Below, in pieces: positions 34,373 through 43,421 of a stretch of DNA of 64,000 nt (positions are counted from its first letter, which is position 1; each line of letters opens with the position of its first letter). The position numbers and the translations under genes are program-made. Below the pieces are notes generated by a model. That model saw nothing but the letters and a program-made list of their open reading frames with translations. It searched no databases and was not told the origin of the DNA. The stretch comes from REEB481 sp964586595 (GTDB lineage: Bacteria > Bacteroidota > Bacteroidia > NS11-12g > UBA955): positions 1 through 64,000 of the forward strand of contig CAZPHB010000013.1 in assembly GCA_964586595.1 (NCBI GenBank), written 5' to 3'.

Positions 34373-36832
34373 GTGCGTAAAGGATACACATACTTAGGGT
34401 TCATACTGATGATGGCATCAGTAATTTCTATTGGAAACCAGGTTCATCAACTGATGAAGACCCGACCTTACCAACGGGGAACCAATCCGGGGTATTTCCA
34501 ACAGTGGTTTGAAGAAAAAAAGGACGCCAATGGTGTCATTCCGCCTTGGCTGCATGCGGCATGGCATCGCGCAGACCAACGACTGATCAGCCTAAGAAGT
34601 GGCAACAATCCCATCGACACTGTTTATGAATTGGGCCCGCAACAAACAGGTGGACGTACCCGCGCATTGCTGGTTGACCGACGCAACGACAACATCATAC
34701 TTGCCGGAGGTATTTCCGGCGGCCTTTGGCGCTCTGAAAATGGAGGTTCTGCCTGGGTTCCCCTGAACGACCAGCAAAGCAGCATGCTGGTGAGCTGCCT
34801 GGTGCAAAATCCGTTCGATCCCGATGTGATGTATTTTGGCACTGGCGAAGCACGCGAAGCAGGCGTAGATGTTCCCGGCGACGGCATATTCAAGAGTACC
34901 GACGGTGGACGCAGCTTCCAGCAACTTGCTTCCAGCAGAGGTCTTGCCGGCATGGATGAAGTTTGGGTACTGGAACATTCACTTACAGATTCTAACACCC
35001 TGTTCGCAGGTACCGAACGAGGTTTGTACCGAAGCATCAATGCAGGCAATACCTGGGAACTGGTGTACAACAATGCCCGCGCCTCAGACATCATTTGTTT
35101 TCCGGATGGCCGTGTGTTGTTTACACGCATCAGCACAGGAATTTACATCAGCGACAGCGCCGGCAAAGTTGGCACATTCAAACTAATCAGCGATGCCGAT
35201 ATTCCGGCACAGGGCGCTTACGGCCGCATCGAAGTTGATTACTGCAAACGATTCCCAAAAGTAGTTTATGCCCTGTTTGAAGGCCCCAGCTTCAGCAGCA
35301 ATGCCACGGCATTCATGAAAAGCTCTGACGGTGGACGAACCTGGATCCGCAGAACCGTTCCCACGTCTATTGGAAGTGGATACCAAAACTTTTGTGTGAT
35401 GTTGGGAGTTTCGCCTACCGACAGCAACCGCCTGGTTACCGGAGGCGTGAATATGGCCATCACCACCAACGGTGGCAGCACCTGGTCAAACAGTCCGACA
35501 GGGCATGCAGACCATCACGTGGTGGCGAAGATGAGTGTAAACCAGGACAACTATCTGGTTGGCAGCGACGGCGGGGTGTGGAGGCATCGATGGTCTGCAA
35601 CTTCTGCAAATCCTGTGGACCTGAACAGTGGTTACCGCACCACCCAGTTTTATGCGGGCGGTTTTGGCATGAGTGGCGATAAAGTGATTGGTGGAACACA
35701 GGACAATGGTACGCACCTGACCAGAGGTAATTTACTGTCTTCCAAGTTGTACGGTGCCGATGGCGCATATGCGCACATCGGATTGCAAGATGGAACCATT
35801 GCTTATGGTTCTACCCAAAATGACGGCATCTTCAGGATTGACAACTTCGAACAGGCCGGACAATTTATCAGTGGCATCAGCAGCGACAGCTTTACCATTG
35901 AAGGTGTGGATTTCATCAATGCCTATCAGATGAACAAGGCAGATCAATATCAATTGTTTTACCGCACCAATGCAGGTATTCATTTCACACAGGATGGAGG
36001 CGACAGCTGGAGGAAAATCACCAAGCGCCTGGTCAACCAAAAGGCCATCGGTATTTCCAACGAAAAGAACCCCACCGTGTATTTCGGCGGCGCTTCTGCT
36101 TCATTCTATCGCGCAGATTCAATCCTCACCAAGGGCTTCTTCAGAGAAGTGAACCTGAGCAGTACCGTACCTTCCTCTGTAACCAACGACATGCTCAAGT
36201 GCATCATCGTCCATCCAAAGGATAAATACACGGTGTACGTTTCATTCAACAACATCAACGCACAGCCACGCATCTGGAGGGTAAGCAAAGCCAATACGAC
36301 CAATCCTGTTTGGGAAAATGTTTCCGGCAATTTACCGGCGAGCCTGCCCGTGAATTTTGTTCAGTGCGACCCATATAAGCCGGACAGCATCTTGTACGCT
36401 GCCACCGATTTTGGTTTGTATTACACCACCAATGGCGGTGCCACTTGGTCGAAAGAAACACGTGTACCCAATGTGTACATCCCGGAAATCAAGTTGCGCG
36501 AAGATGGAACCCTGTTCATAATCACCCATGGCCGTGGCATTTTTGCTGCTAAAGTGGCTGTTGACCCAACGGCTTCCGTGAAAGAGGTACGCTCCCTGCC
36601 CGCATTGCGCTATGGTCCGAATCCTGCGCATGATGCGCTGCGCATTGACGCTGTTTCCGGAAGTTATTCCGTGCGTGTGTTCAACATGAATGGGCAACAG
36701 ATTTACCAAACCAGCGTGAAATCCGGGCCGTTAAGCCTCAATACCAGTGCCTGGCGCAATGGCTATTACCTGGTTCAGGTTCAGAACGAAGTGGGCAGCC
36801 GCACCTTCAAAGCACTCATCGCACATCCCTGA
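34373..36832 (+). CDS. BNR/sortilin-like repeat protein with T9SS sorting domain
   Basis: An 819-aa secreted protein. It is built of propeller repeats of the BNR/Vps10 type with Asp-box-like hairpins (SENGGSAWVPL, STDGGRSFQQLA, SINAGNTWELV, SSDGGRTWIRR, TNGGSTWSN, TQDGGDSWRKI, TTNGGATWSKE). No glycosidase catalytic residues can be identified, so the old label glycosyl hydrolase is not justified. The last ~75 residues are a T9SS sorting domain (YGPNPAHDALRIDA, VFNMNGQQIYQTS, WRNGYYLVQV). I favour the GTG at 34373 (VRKGYTYLGFILMMASVISI), which places the export signal at the N-terminus; an ATG at 34328 is the alternative. Confidence 0.8.
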   Translation: MRKGYTYLGFILMMASVISIGNQVHQLMKTRPYQRGTNPGYFQQWFEEKKDANGVIPPWLHAAWHRADQRLISLRSGNNPIDTVYELGPQQTGGRTRALLVDRRNDNIILAGGISGGLWRSENGGSAWVPLNDQQSSMLVSCLVQNPFDPDVMYFGTGEAREAGVDVPGDGIFKSTDGGRSFQQLASSRGLAGMDEVWVLEHSLTDSNTLFAGTERGLYRSINAGNTWELVYNNARASDIICFPDGRVLFTRISTGIYISDSAGKVGTFKLISDADIPAQGAYGRIEVDYCKRFPKVVYALFEGPSFSSNATAFMKSSDGGRTWIRRTVPTSIGSGYQNFCVMLGVSPTDSNRLVTGGVNMAITTNGGSTWSNSPTGHADHHVVAKMSVNQDNYLVGSDGGVWRHRWSATSANPVDLNSGYRTTQFYAGGFGMSGDKVIGGTQDNGTHLTRGNLLSSKLYGADGAYAHIGLQDGTIAYGSTQNDGIFRIDNFEQAGQFISGISSDSFTIEGVDFINAYQMNKADQYQLFYRTNAGIHFTQDGGDSWRKITKRLVNQKAIGISNEKNPTVYFGGASASFYRADSILTKGFFREVNLSSTVPSSVTNDMLKCIIVHPKDKYTVYVSFNNINAQPRIWRVSKANTTNPVWENVSGNLPASLPVNFVQCDPYKPDSILYAATDFGLYYTTNGGATWSKETRVPNVYIPEIKLREDGTLFIITHGRGIFAAKVAVDPTASVKEVRSLPALRYGPNPAHDALRIDAVSGSYSVRVFNMNGQQIYQTSVKSGPLSLNTSAWRNGYYLVQVQNEVGSRTFKALIAHP

Positions 36833-36839
36833 TTTACCC

Positions 36840-37217
36840 GTGGAAGCCCAGATTCAACAGGAACTGCGCTTGTTGCAAGAAGATCTGCAGCTTGTAAAAG
36901 ACGCCCTGAAGGAAGTGAGTGCAGATATGATTCGTGAAGGTTTTACCAATTATCCGGTTTTTTTGGCCTCGGCCGAAACGCTCCGCATCGGTGAACCCTT
37001 ATTCCAGCGTTCAGAGTACGAAATCCACTTCAACATCAACGCTTCCACGCTGGAAACTTTTGCCGAACAGGGTTTCATCAGTACCGACCGCATCGAAGCC
37101 TTCAAGTCGTCTTACAAAGATCCCGCACACTACATGTGCTTCCTGCTGGCGAGTCCCATCGCAGGGGCACATTTTGTCTTCATACCTTACAGTCCCATTT
37201 CACAAATCGACGCGTGA
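36840..37217 (+). CDS. Small protein between surface protein and glycosyltransferase
   Basis: A 125-aa protein. I start it at GTG 36840 (VEAQIQQELRLLQEDLQLVK), seven bases after the upstream stop; the longer ATG frame at 36747 is embedded in the preceding gene. The N-terminal ~40 residues are a helical coiled coil; the rest (NYPVFLASAETLRIGEPLF, EYEIHFNINASTLETFAEQG, HYMCFLLASPIAGAHFVFIP) is a compact alpha/beta domain. No family is recognised with confidence, although it has the look of a conserved Bacteroidota cytoplasmic protein. The glycosyltransferase start overlaps its stop. Confidence 0.6.
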   Translation: MEAQIQQELRLLQEDLQLVKDALKEVSADMIREGFTNYPVFLASAETLRIGEPLFQRSEYEIHFNINASTLETFAEQGFISTDRIEAFKSSYKDPAHYMCFLLASPIAGAHFVFIPYSPISQIDA

Positions 37218-38224
37218 ATCCAAGGGTTGCCGTTGTTGTCCTGAATTACAATACCCGCCATTTGCTGGAGCGGTTCCTGCCGCTGGTGCTGGAAAGCACC
37301 TATGCCAATTTGGAAATTGTGGTTGCTGATAATGCCAGCACCGACGACAGTGTAGCAGTTTGTGCGCAGAAATTTCCCGAAGTACGCATCCTGGAAACAG
37401 GCACAAACCTGGGTTACGCCGGAGGCTATAACCATGTACTTCGGCAGGTGCAAGCAGATTTTTACGTGCTGCTGAACAGCGATGTAGAAGTAACGCCAAA
37501 CTGGCTGGAACCTATGGTGGCGCTCGCTGCAACCGATCCTAATGTTGCCGCCATACAGCCGGCCATTCTGGATTTCCACCGGAAGTCGCATTTTGAATAT
37601 GCCGGTGCTGCCGGTGGCTGGATCGACCGTTATGGTTATCCTTTTTGCCGCGGACGGGTTTTTCATGTGCTGGAAGCGCAAGACCAGCAATATGACGCGC
37701 CGGCCGATATCTTCTGGGCATCTGGCGCTGCCATGTTCATCCGCGCTGCCGACTTTCACGCCGCCGGAGGCTTCGATCAACATTTCTTTGCCCACATGGA
37801 AGAAATTGACTTGTGCTGGCGCCTGCAACTGGCAGGTAAACGCATCGTGTATTGCCCTGATTCAACCATTTACCACATTGGCGGTGGAACACTGAGCCAC
37901 CAAAGTGCACGGAAAACATACCTCAACTTTCGCAATGGATTGCTGATGCTGGAAAAGAACCTCTCTGAAAAGGAACGCTCGGGCATCATTTTTCGCAGGC
38001 TGCTGTTGGATGGACTCGCGGCAGTAAAATTCATGGCAGCTGCTAAATTCAGTCATGTTTGGGCCATTTGGAAAGCCCACCGTTATTTCCATACCCAACG
38101 CCATAAATTCCGTCCTGAATCGCCCCACAAGACCGTTCAACTGACTGGCCGCTATGATGGTTCCATTGTTTGGGACTTTTACCTGCGCGGCAGAAAACGC
38201 TTCCGTGAAATTGTGTGGGAATAA
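37214..38224 (+). CDS. Family 2 glycosyltransferase
   Basis: A 336-aa GT-A fold enzyme moving a sugar from a nucleotide donor to a surface glycan acceptor. It shows the GT2 pattern: VAVVVLNYNTRHLL at the start, VVADNASTDDS, GTNLGYAGGYN, and the donor-binding DxD-like LLNSDVEVTPNWLE. The acceptor region contains SGAAMFIRAADFHAAGGFDQ and EEIDLCWRL, as in rhamnosyltransferase-like members. The GTG start at 37214 overlaps the stop of the small gene before it (GTGA). No membrane segment, so it is cytoplasmic or peripheral. Donor and acceptor unknown. Confidence 0.85.
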   Translation: MNPRVAVVVLNYNTRHLLERFLPLVLESTYANLEIVVADNASTDDSVAVCAQKFPEVRILETGTNLGYAGGYNHVLRQVQADFYVLLNSDVEVTPNWLEPMVALAATDPNVAAIQPAILDFHRKSHFEYAGAAGGWIDRYGYPFCRGRVFHVLEAQDQQYDAPADIFWASGAAMFIRAADFHAAGGFDQHFFAHMEEIDLCWRLQLAGKRIVYCPDSTIYHIGGGTLSHQSARKTYLNFRNGLLMLEKNLSEKERSGIIFRRLLLDGLAAVKFMAAAKFSHVWAIWKAHRYFHTQRHKFRPESPHKTVQLTGRYDGSIVWDFYLRGRKRFREIVWE

Positions 38225-38263
38225 ATTCCCACCTAAAAGTACAACAGCAACAGCGTTTAAAAA

Positions 38264-38289
38264 GAAAGGCTTCCCTCGGGAAGCCTTTC
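38264..38289. terminator. Bidirectional intrinsic terminator
   Basis: GAAAGGCTTCCC at 38264-38275 and GGGAAGCCTTTC at 38278-38289 form a perfect 12-bp stem with A- and T-rich flanks. It sits between the convergent glycosyltransferase and OmpA genes and can serve both. Confidence 0.8.
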
Positions 38290-38323
38290 CAATTATAGGT
38301 GATATAGGTTGGTTGGGTGCTTA

Positions 38324-39898
38324 TTAGTAGCTGAGTACGAAATCAACCCTGCGGTTTTTGGCACGGCCGGGAGCAGTGCGGTTGTCGGCGATGGGCTTCT
38401 CCTGACCAAAACCTGTTGCAGTGAGGCGCTCGGCGGCAACACCCTGACTGGTGAGGTAGCGCTTCACCGAATCGGCGCGACGCTGTGAAAGGTCCTTGTT
38501 TTTGGCAGGATCACCCACGTTGTCGGTATGACCTTCAATAGAAACAATGGCTTCTTTGTATTCGTTCAGGATGGCGGTAAGCCTGTTCAGGTCGTCAAAA
38601 GATTCTGCGAGGATTACGTCGCTGGCAGTTTCAAAGTTGATACCCTTAGCGGCCAACGCAATACGCTGACGCACTTCCTGTTTGATTTCGGGGCAGCCTT
38701 TGTTGGCAGCGATACCGGCTTTATCCGGACAGCGGTCGGTATTGTCAAAGATGCCGTCACCGTCAGAGTCGGGGCAACCTTCTGATGTTTCAGGACCGGC
38801 CTTCAGCGGGCATTTGTCTTTGCGGTCTTCTACGCCATCACCGTCAGAATCGGGACAGCCGTTGAAAGCAGCTGTGCCTGCCATAGAAGGGCACTCGTCT
38901 TTGCGGTCTTCAATACCGTCTCCGTCAGAGTCGGGACAGCCATTGAAGGCAGCAGACCCCATGACTGTAGGGCACTGGTCCATTTTATCTTCCACGCCAT
39001 CGCCATCAGAGTCGGGGCAACCATTGTATTCCGCAGGACCTGGCAGATTTGGGCAAGCGTCGTCGGCATCCAAAATACCGTCACCATCAGAATCCATAGG
39101 ACAACCCACAGAATCGACGTTGTTGCGGTATTTCTCTTCAGTTCCGGGGCACTTATCGTATTTATTGGGAACACCGTCTTCGTCCTCGTCCTTCATCTTC
39201 TTGCCGGGCTGTGGAGCTCCGCCATTTCCGAAGGAATAAGCAATACCGAAGGAGTGGTACATGTAGGCATCGAACAGTTTGCTGCGGCCATGAATGATGC
39301 TGTGGTTTGGCGTGCGTGCCTGACCATCCCAAATATCGTTGTGTGTGTAGTTGAAGATGCTCGAAACGCGCAGGGAAACCGCATCGGTAACCTGGTAATT
39401 CACGCTCAGGCCACCGTTCACCAATCCGCTGAAGCCGATGTAATGCTTGTTGATGTTGTTGATGCGGGAATCCACGTAGAACACACCCCATCCGCCAATG
39501 ATGTTGGCAGACAGCTTGGCATCTTCCTGCAGGATGCGGCCATTGTTCAGTTTCAAGCGGGCGCCGCCCACAAATTCAAACGTGCTGGCCTTAAAGCCTG
39601 CATATTTCCATGGATCAATTTCCCACTGGATGGTATTGTAGAAACCCACATCTCCGGCGGAGGTGCGCACGATTGCATCGAAAGATGGGCTGATGTAATA
39701 CCCGAACTGTGCACCGATGCCGTTGTAAATAGGCTTGCGGGCAAAAAACAGCGAAGAACCGAGATCGCCGAGGTATTCACGCCATCCGGCGTTGATTTCA
39801 ATGCCCATGGGTTTGTACACCGTTTGGGCCGTACCCTGTGCGGCGCTAAGCAGCGCAACACCAGATACAAGTAAACCTTTCAAGTAGTTTTTTATCAT
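38324..39898 (-). CDS. OmpA-family protein with thrombospondin type-3 repeats
   Basis: A 524-aa outer-membrane protein. Signal peptide MIKNYLKGLLVSGVALLSAA (cleaved near GTAQ), an N-terminal barrel-like region to about residue 230, then about six calcium-binding TSP3 repeats of the form DSDGDGVEDKxDxCP. The C-terminus is an OmpA peptidoglycan-binding domain (INFETASDVILAESFDDLNR, SIEGHTDNVGDPAKN, LSQRRADSVKRYL, GFGQEKPIADN, GRAKNRRVDF). It tethers the outer membrane to the cell wall. Such proteins are abundant in Bacteroidota. Complete, with its own promoter region of about 110 bases. Confidence 0.92.
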   Translation of the reverse strand: MIKNYLKGLLVSGVALLSAAQGTAQTVYKPMGIEINAGWREYLGDLGSSLFFARKPIYNGIGAQFGYYISPSFDAIVRTSAGDVGFYNTIQWEIDPWKYAGFKASTFEFVGGARLKLNNGRILQEDAKLSANIIGGWGVFYVDSRINNINKHYIGFSGLVNGGLSVNYQVTDAVSLRVSSIFNYTHNDIWDGQARTPNHSIIHGRSKLFDAYMYHSFGIAYSFGNGGAPQPGKKMKDEDEDGVPNKYDKCPGTEEKYRNNVDSVGCPMDSDGDGILDADDACPNLPGPAEYNGCPDSDGDGVEDKMDQCPTVMGSAAFNGCPDSDGDGIEDRKDECPSMAGTAAFNGCPDSDGDGVEDRKDKCPLKAGPETSEGCPDSDGDGIFDNTDRCPDKAGIAANKGCPEIKQEVRQRIALAAKGINFETASDVILAESFDDLNRLTAILNEYKEAIVSIEGHTDNVGDPAKNKDLSQRRADSVKRYLTSQGVAAERLTATGFGQEKPIADNRTAPGRAKNRRVDFVLSY

Positions 39899-40008
39899 AG
39901 GGTTTTATTTTTTACACCTTAGGTTAATGATTGGTGGACAAATATAGAAAATGGATTATAGAAAAAAAGTGGTATCGGGCTGATAAAAGTCATTTTTTAC
40001 CCGACGAA

Positions 40009-40461
40009 TCAATTGTTGATGTACAGCATCGAACCAATCACCTGCACCCTGTAGGTAGCAAGGGGTTGGGGCGTTGGGCCGCCCAAAGGCATCCCATTGA
40101 ACCCATATTTGGAAGCACAGCAAGGGCTGAAGCTTCCTGTTGTATAGGTTCCGCAGCGCAATTGCAGCAAGGTGCTGTCCACCTGAATCAAGGAACATTG
40201 ATTGGTGGGCTGATAGCCGCAAGTTCGTTCAAAAGCCTTCCAGTCGCCATTGAAATCATGCACCAGCAATACGCCCCGGCTTCCGCCATTCAGAAACATC
40301 CAGCTTCCGGGCTGCTGCAGGTACAAATAAGAAGGAAGGGATAAATTTATGGACGTATTCACCGGACCACCGGGAATTGGTTCCACGGGAGGTCTGTTGC
40401 GGTCGCAGGAACTGTAACAAAGCACAGGCACAATGGCCGCTAAAAGTAAAATCTTATTCAT
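40009..40461 (-). CDS. Rieske-fold lipoprotein lacking cluster ligands
   Basis: A 150-aa lipoprotein (MNKILLLAAIVPVLCYSSC, lipobox cysteine at 19). The rest follows the Rieske domain in order: VLLVHDFNGDWKAFERTCGY, then LLQLRCGTYTTGSFSPCC, ASKYGFNGMPLGGPTPQPLA and a final strand TYRVQVIG. In a working Rieske protein the ligands are CxH and CxxH. Here the second motif reads CCAS, and no CxH is present at the first (CGYQ), so the 2Fe-2S cluster should be absent. The cysteines may form disulfides instead. The start overlaps the stop of the 3-hydroxyacyl-CoA dehydrogenase gene by eight bases. Role unknown. Confidence 0.6.
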   Translation of the reverse strand: MNKILLLAAIVPVLCYSSCDRNRPPVEPIPGGPVNTSINLSLPSYLYLQQPGSWMFLNGGSRGVLLVHDFNGDWKAFERTCGYQPTNQCSLIQVDSTLLQLRCGTYTTGSFSPCCASKYGFNGMPLGGPTPQPLATYRVQVIGSMLYINN

Positions 40462-41308
40462 AGCTGTAGAATCCTTTACCGCTTTTGCGCCCATGCAATC
40501 CGGCATCCACCTTTTGTTTCTGGATGCGTGATGGTCTGAATTTCTCATCCTGATGAAACAGGTTGAACATCGATTCTGTGACGGAATAATTGGTTTCAAC
40601 GCCAATCAGATCCATCAGCCTGAAAGGCCCCATCCGGAACCCGGAGGCTTCCATCAAACGGTCGATCTGTTCAAAGTCGGCCACTTGCTCCTCCATGATT
40701 TTCAACGCTTCCACATAATAATGACGGGCCACTCGGTTCACGATGAAGCCCGGTGCATCCTGCGCCAGCACCACAGTTTTTCCCAAGGATTCGGCAAATT
40801 GCGACGCCGCTGCTACGGTTTCCCTGCTGCTGTGGGCACCGGCAATTACTTCCACCAACTTCATCAAGGAAGCAGGATTGAAAAAGTGTATGCCCACAAA
40901 TCGGGCCGGATCAGGCACCGCAGCAGCGATTTGGGTAATGGGTATGGAAGATGTATTGGATGCCAGAATGGTATGTGCCGCATTGTTTTGGGCCAGCACT
41001 TCAAACAGTGTTCTCTTCACCGGCAGCTGTTCCACAATGGCTTCAATGATTAAATCTGCCTGCAAAGAGGTTGCATCACCACATGTTTGAATGCGTGCCA
41101 GCGCTTCCTGCATTTCTGTTTGGGTAAGCTTTCCTTTGGCAACCGATTTCTCGAGGTCGGTGCGGATGTACGCGAGGCCACGTTCCAAAGCACCTGAACC
41201 CGTATCAAACAAGATGGTCTGATAACCTGCTTTGGCAGCGCACAGGGCAATACCCGAGCCCATGACTCCGGCACCAGCAATACCAACGGTTTTTATCTGG
41301 GACATCAT
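40454..41308 (-). CDS. 3-hydroxyacyl-CoA (3-hydroxybutyryl-CoA) dehydrogenase
   Basis: A 284-aa NAD-dependent dehydrogenase oxidising 3-hydroxyacyl-CoA to 3-ketoacyl-CoA in fatty-acid or butyrate/amino-acid metabolism. It has the Rossmann start VGIAGAGVMGSGIALCAA, ASNTSSIPIT, the catalytic His in GIHFFNPASLMKLVEVI, and PGFIVNRVARHYYVEAL, then the C-terminal helical domain (GPFRLMDLIGVETN, GRKSGKGFYSYE). The length is that of the stand-alone enzyme, not the FadB fusion. The Rieske-like lipoprotein gene follows with an eight-base overlap. Confidence 0.92.
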   Translation of the reverse strand: MMSQIKTVGIAGAGVMGSGIALCAAKAGYQTILFDTGSGALERGLAYIRTDLEKSVAKGKLTQTEMQEALARIQTCGDATSLQADLIIEAIVEQLPVKRTLFEVLAQNNAAHTILASNTSSIPITQIAAAVPDPARFVGIHFFNPASLMKLVEVIAGAHSSRETVAAASQFAESLGKTVVLAQDAPGFIVNRVARHYYVEALKIMEEQVADFEQIDRLMEASGFRMGPFRLMDLIGVETNYSVTESMFNLFHQDEKFRPSRIQKQKVDAGLHGRKSGKGFYSYE

Positions 41309-41356
41309 GCAAACTTACCGCAAAGAAACGAGCTGCACCACCTGCCTGTGCGGCGG

Positions 41357-42625
41357 TCAGCGTGCCAGCAGCCAGAAGACAGGATTCTGTACCTTCTGTC
41401 CCTGCCAAACCTGGAATTGCAGTTCCGTTTTGCCGTCATCGTCGGTAAACACCACGCCCACCGGTTGACGCGTATCAATCTGATCGCCTTTTTTTACCAG
41501 CACCTTACCCAGGTTGGCATATACGGTAAAGTACTCGCCATGATTCACAAGCACCGCCTGTTCCTGACCGGGGATGCTCAGCACTGCGCTTACTACGCCC
41601 TTGAACACCGCCCTCGCCTGCGCCCCGGAAACAGAGCTGATGTCGATGCCATTGCTCACCAGGGTAACATCCCTGAGTTCCGGATGTTGGTAGGTGCCAA
41701 AGCCTTGGGTAATTACCCCGCGCTCCAAGGGCCAGGGCAATTTGCCCTTATTGGTTGCAAATGCCGAGGAAAGCGCGCGCGCTTCAGGCGTGAGTGACGT
41801 AGCGGGCGCCGCAGAACTGGTCTTCGAGGTGGTGCCCGAACTGCCGCCGGTAGATTTGGGGGCGGTATTTCGTGCGGGTGCTGCAGCCGACTTCCGCTGG
41901 GCAGCCATTTCTTTGGCAATCAGGTTGCGGATGGCCTGATCCAATCGTTTCAGGGCTTGTTGCTGTGCATTGAGTTTTTTGCGCAATTCGCGCTCCTTCC
42001 CGCCCAAACTTTTGGCAAGTTCATCCTTGCTTTGCCGGTCCCGTTCCAGCTGCCTGCGCTCTGTTTCTTCTGCGCCCAGGAGGCTGCTCTTCTTCGTCTT
42101 CACCCCTTCCAATTCCAAAAGCCGGGCATTCACCTCCATCTTCCGGTCGCGGATGTCGTGGATGAGTTCCTTCTGAAAGGAAGCCAACTTGCGGATGTAT
42201 TTGATGCGGCTGACCGCCTGGTTGAAGCTTTCCGAAGAAAAGATAAATGCCAGTTTACTGAACTTGCTTCGGCTTTTATATGATTGAACCATCACCCTGG
42301 CCAATCGCTTCTTTTCCTCATCCAGGGCAAATTCCAATTCATCAATTAATGAAGCTTTCATGGCAATTTCCTGATCCACGCTGCTTATTTCTTCGCGAAT
42401 GGTTTCAATCAGGTCGTTCTGATTGCGGATGAGTTTCCCCAGCAGCACCAAGTTGTTCAAGGTTTGCTTCTTTTTTTTCTGGGTTTCCTCCAGCACCTTG
42501 CGTGTACGGGCAATTTCTTCCTGTGCCTTGCGCTTTTTTTCTTCCAGTTCTTTGCGCGATTGTGCTTTTGCCGGATGCAGCAACATCAAGGGCAACAGGA
42601 ACAAAAGGATCTTAGCGACGTTCAT
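41357..42625 (-). CDS. Murein hydrolase activator, EnvC-like (M23 family)
   Basis: A 422-aa periplasmic protein. It has a signal peptide (MNVAKILLFLLPLMLLHPAK), then a long coiled coil (about 22-250, RKELEEKKRKAQEEIART onward), an alanine/serine/threonine-rich linker, and a C-terminal LytM/M23 domain (GVITQGFGTYQHPEL, NGIDISSVSGAQARAVFKG, VLVNHGEYFTVYANLGKVLV). The zinc-binding residues of active M23 enzymes (HxxxD, HxH) are not intact: GIDIS replaces the HxGxD motif, and YANL is found instead of the H of YxHL. It is therefore probably a non-catalytic activator of amidases during cell separation. The DUF4292 gene overlaps by 14 bases upstream. Confidence 0.85.
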   Translation of the reverse strand: MNVAKILLFLLPLMLLHPAKAQSRKELEEKKRKAQEEIARTRKVLEETQKKKKQTLNNLVLLGKLIRNQNDLIETIREEISSVDQEIAMKASLIDELEFALDEEKKRLARVMVQSYKSRSKFSKLAFIFSSESFNQAVSRIKYIRKLASFQKELIHDIRDRKMEVNARLLELEGVKTKKSSLLGAEETERRQLERDRQSKDELAKSLGGKERELRKKLNAQQQALKRLDQAIRNLIAKEMAAQRKSAAAPARNTAPKSTGGSSGTTSKTSSAAPATSLTPEARALSSAFATNKGKLPWPLERGVITQGFGTYQHPELRDVTLVSNGIDISSVSGAQARAVFKGVVSAVLSIPGQEQAVLVNHGEYFTVYANLGKVLVKKGDQIDTRQPVGVVFTDDDGKTELQFQVWQGQKVQNPVFWLLAR

Positions 42626-43421
42626 AACTGGCGGGGATGTTTAGTGGAAATTGAAGGTTTAGCGCAGCGGATAATTCGTTGATCGTTAGTGAAGCCGAGG
42701 ATTCCTGTACAGACGGGTCGGCACCTTTGTTGTTGTTTGCCAGAACCTTTACGCGAATGTTCTTCGGCATAAACAGATCCGGACGCTCCCTGCTGGGCAT
42801 TTGTCCTTGGTAATTCGCTGTGATGGATCGCGCATTGTCTTGATCGGCCAATGCTGAAGAAACCAAAGTACCTGCATCAAAAAACAGCCTATTGGTCCAG
42901 GTGCTGAGTTTAGCCATCCATTGGAAGTTCAGGCTGTCGTAACGATATGTTGCGGTATCAAAAAGCGGCAAACCGAGCATCAGCTTTTGCAGTTCGCTGA
43001 GGGAAAGCGGGGCGCCCAGCAATTCCTGAAGGTAGGCGATGCTGTACACGGCATAATATTTCTGAAGGTAGTTCACCACCTTCACGGAATCGCGGGTAAT
43101 CAACGCACGGGCGGCAGTGATGCCCATGCCGGGACTGATGCTGAGCCACAGCACAGAATCGCGTTTCATGCGAAACGTGGCATTGAGGCTGAGGTCGGAT
43201 CCGTTCATGTCCAGATTCAAGTCGCCCTTTCCTGAAAAAGCACTCCAGTTGCTGGAAACCAAATCGGCAGCTTTTTGTTCCAAGCGCGCTGCTGTTGGCG
43301 CAACGACCGTTGGCACAGCCTCCTCGCGGAGCGCTGCCTTTTTCGACCCAGATTTAAACACCTTGCAGGATGTTCCTGTAAGCGCAAACAATAACAAAAG
43401 GCCTGTAATCTTATGGTTCAT
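42612..43421 (-). CDS. DUF4292 lipoprotein
   Basis: A 269-aa lipoprotein with signal MNHKITGLLLLFALTGTSC. The body is the DUF4292 domain of Bacteroidota: repeated antiparallel strands such as GDLNLDMNGSDLSLNATFRM, KRDSVLWLSISPGMGITAAR and LITRDSVKVVNYLQKYYAVY. I believe the domain has a LolA/LolB-like half-barrel, from memory. This would fit lipid or lipoprotein handling at the outer membrane. It overlaps the TPR gene upstream (11 bases) and envC downstream (14 bases), so all three are coupled. Start at 43421 is dictated by the signal peptide. Confidence 0.8.
   Translation of the reverse strand: MNHKITGLLLLFALTGTSCKVFKSGSKKAALREEAVPTVVAPTAARLEQKAADLVSSNWSAFSGKGDLNLDMNGSDLSLNATFRMKRDSVLWLSISPGMGITAARALITRDSVKVVNYLQKYYAVYSIAYLQELLGAPLSLSELQKLMLGLPLFDTATYRYDSLNFQWMAKLSTWTNRLFFDAGTLVSSALADQDNARSITANYQGQMPSRERPDLFMPKNIRVKVLANNNKGADPSVQESSASLTINELSAALNLQFPLNIPASYERR

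Noticed and set aside
34373..36832. BNR-repeat protein as a sialidase
   Set aside because: Asp-box-like hairpins are present but the arginine triad and catalytic residues of sialidases cannot be placed.
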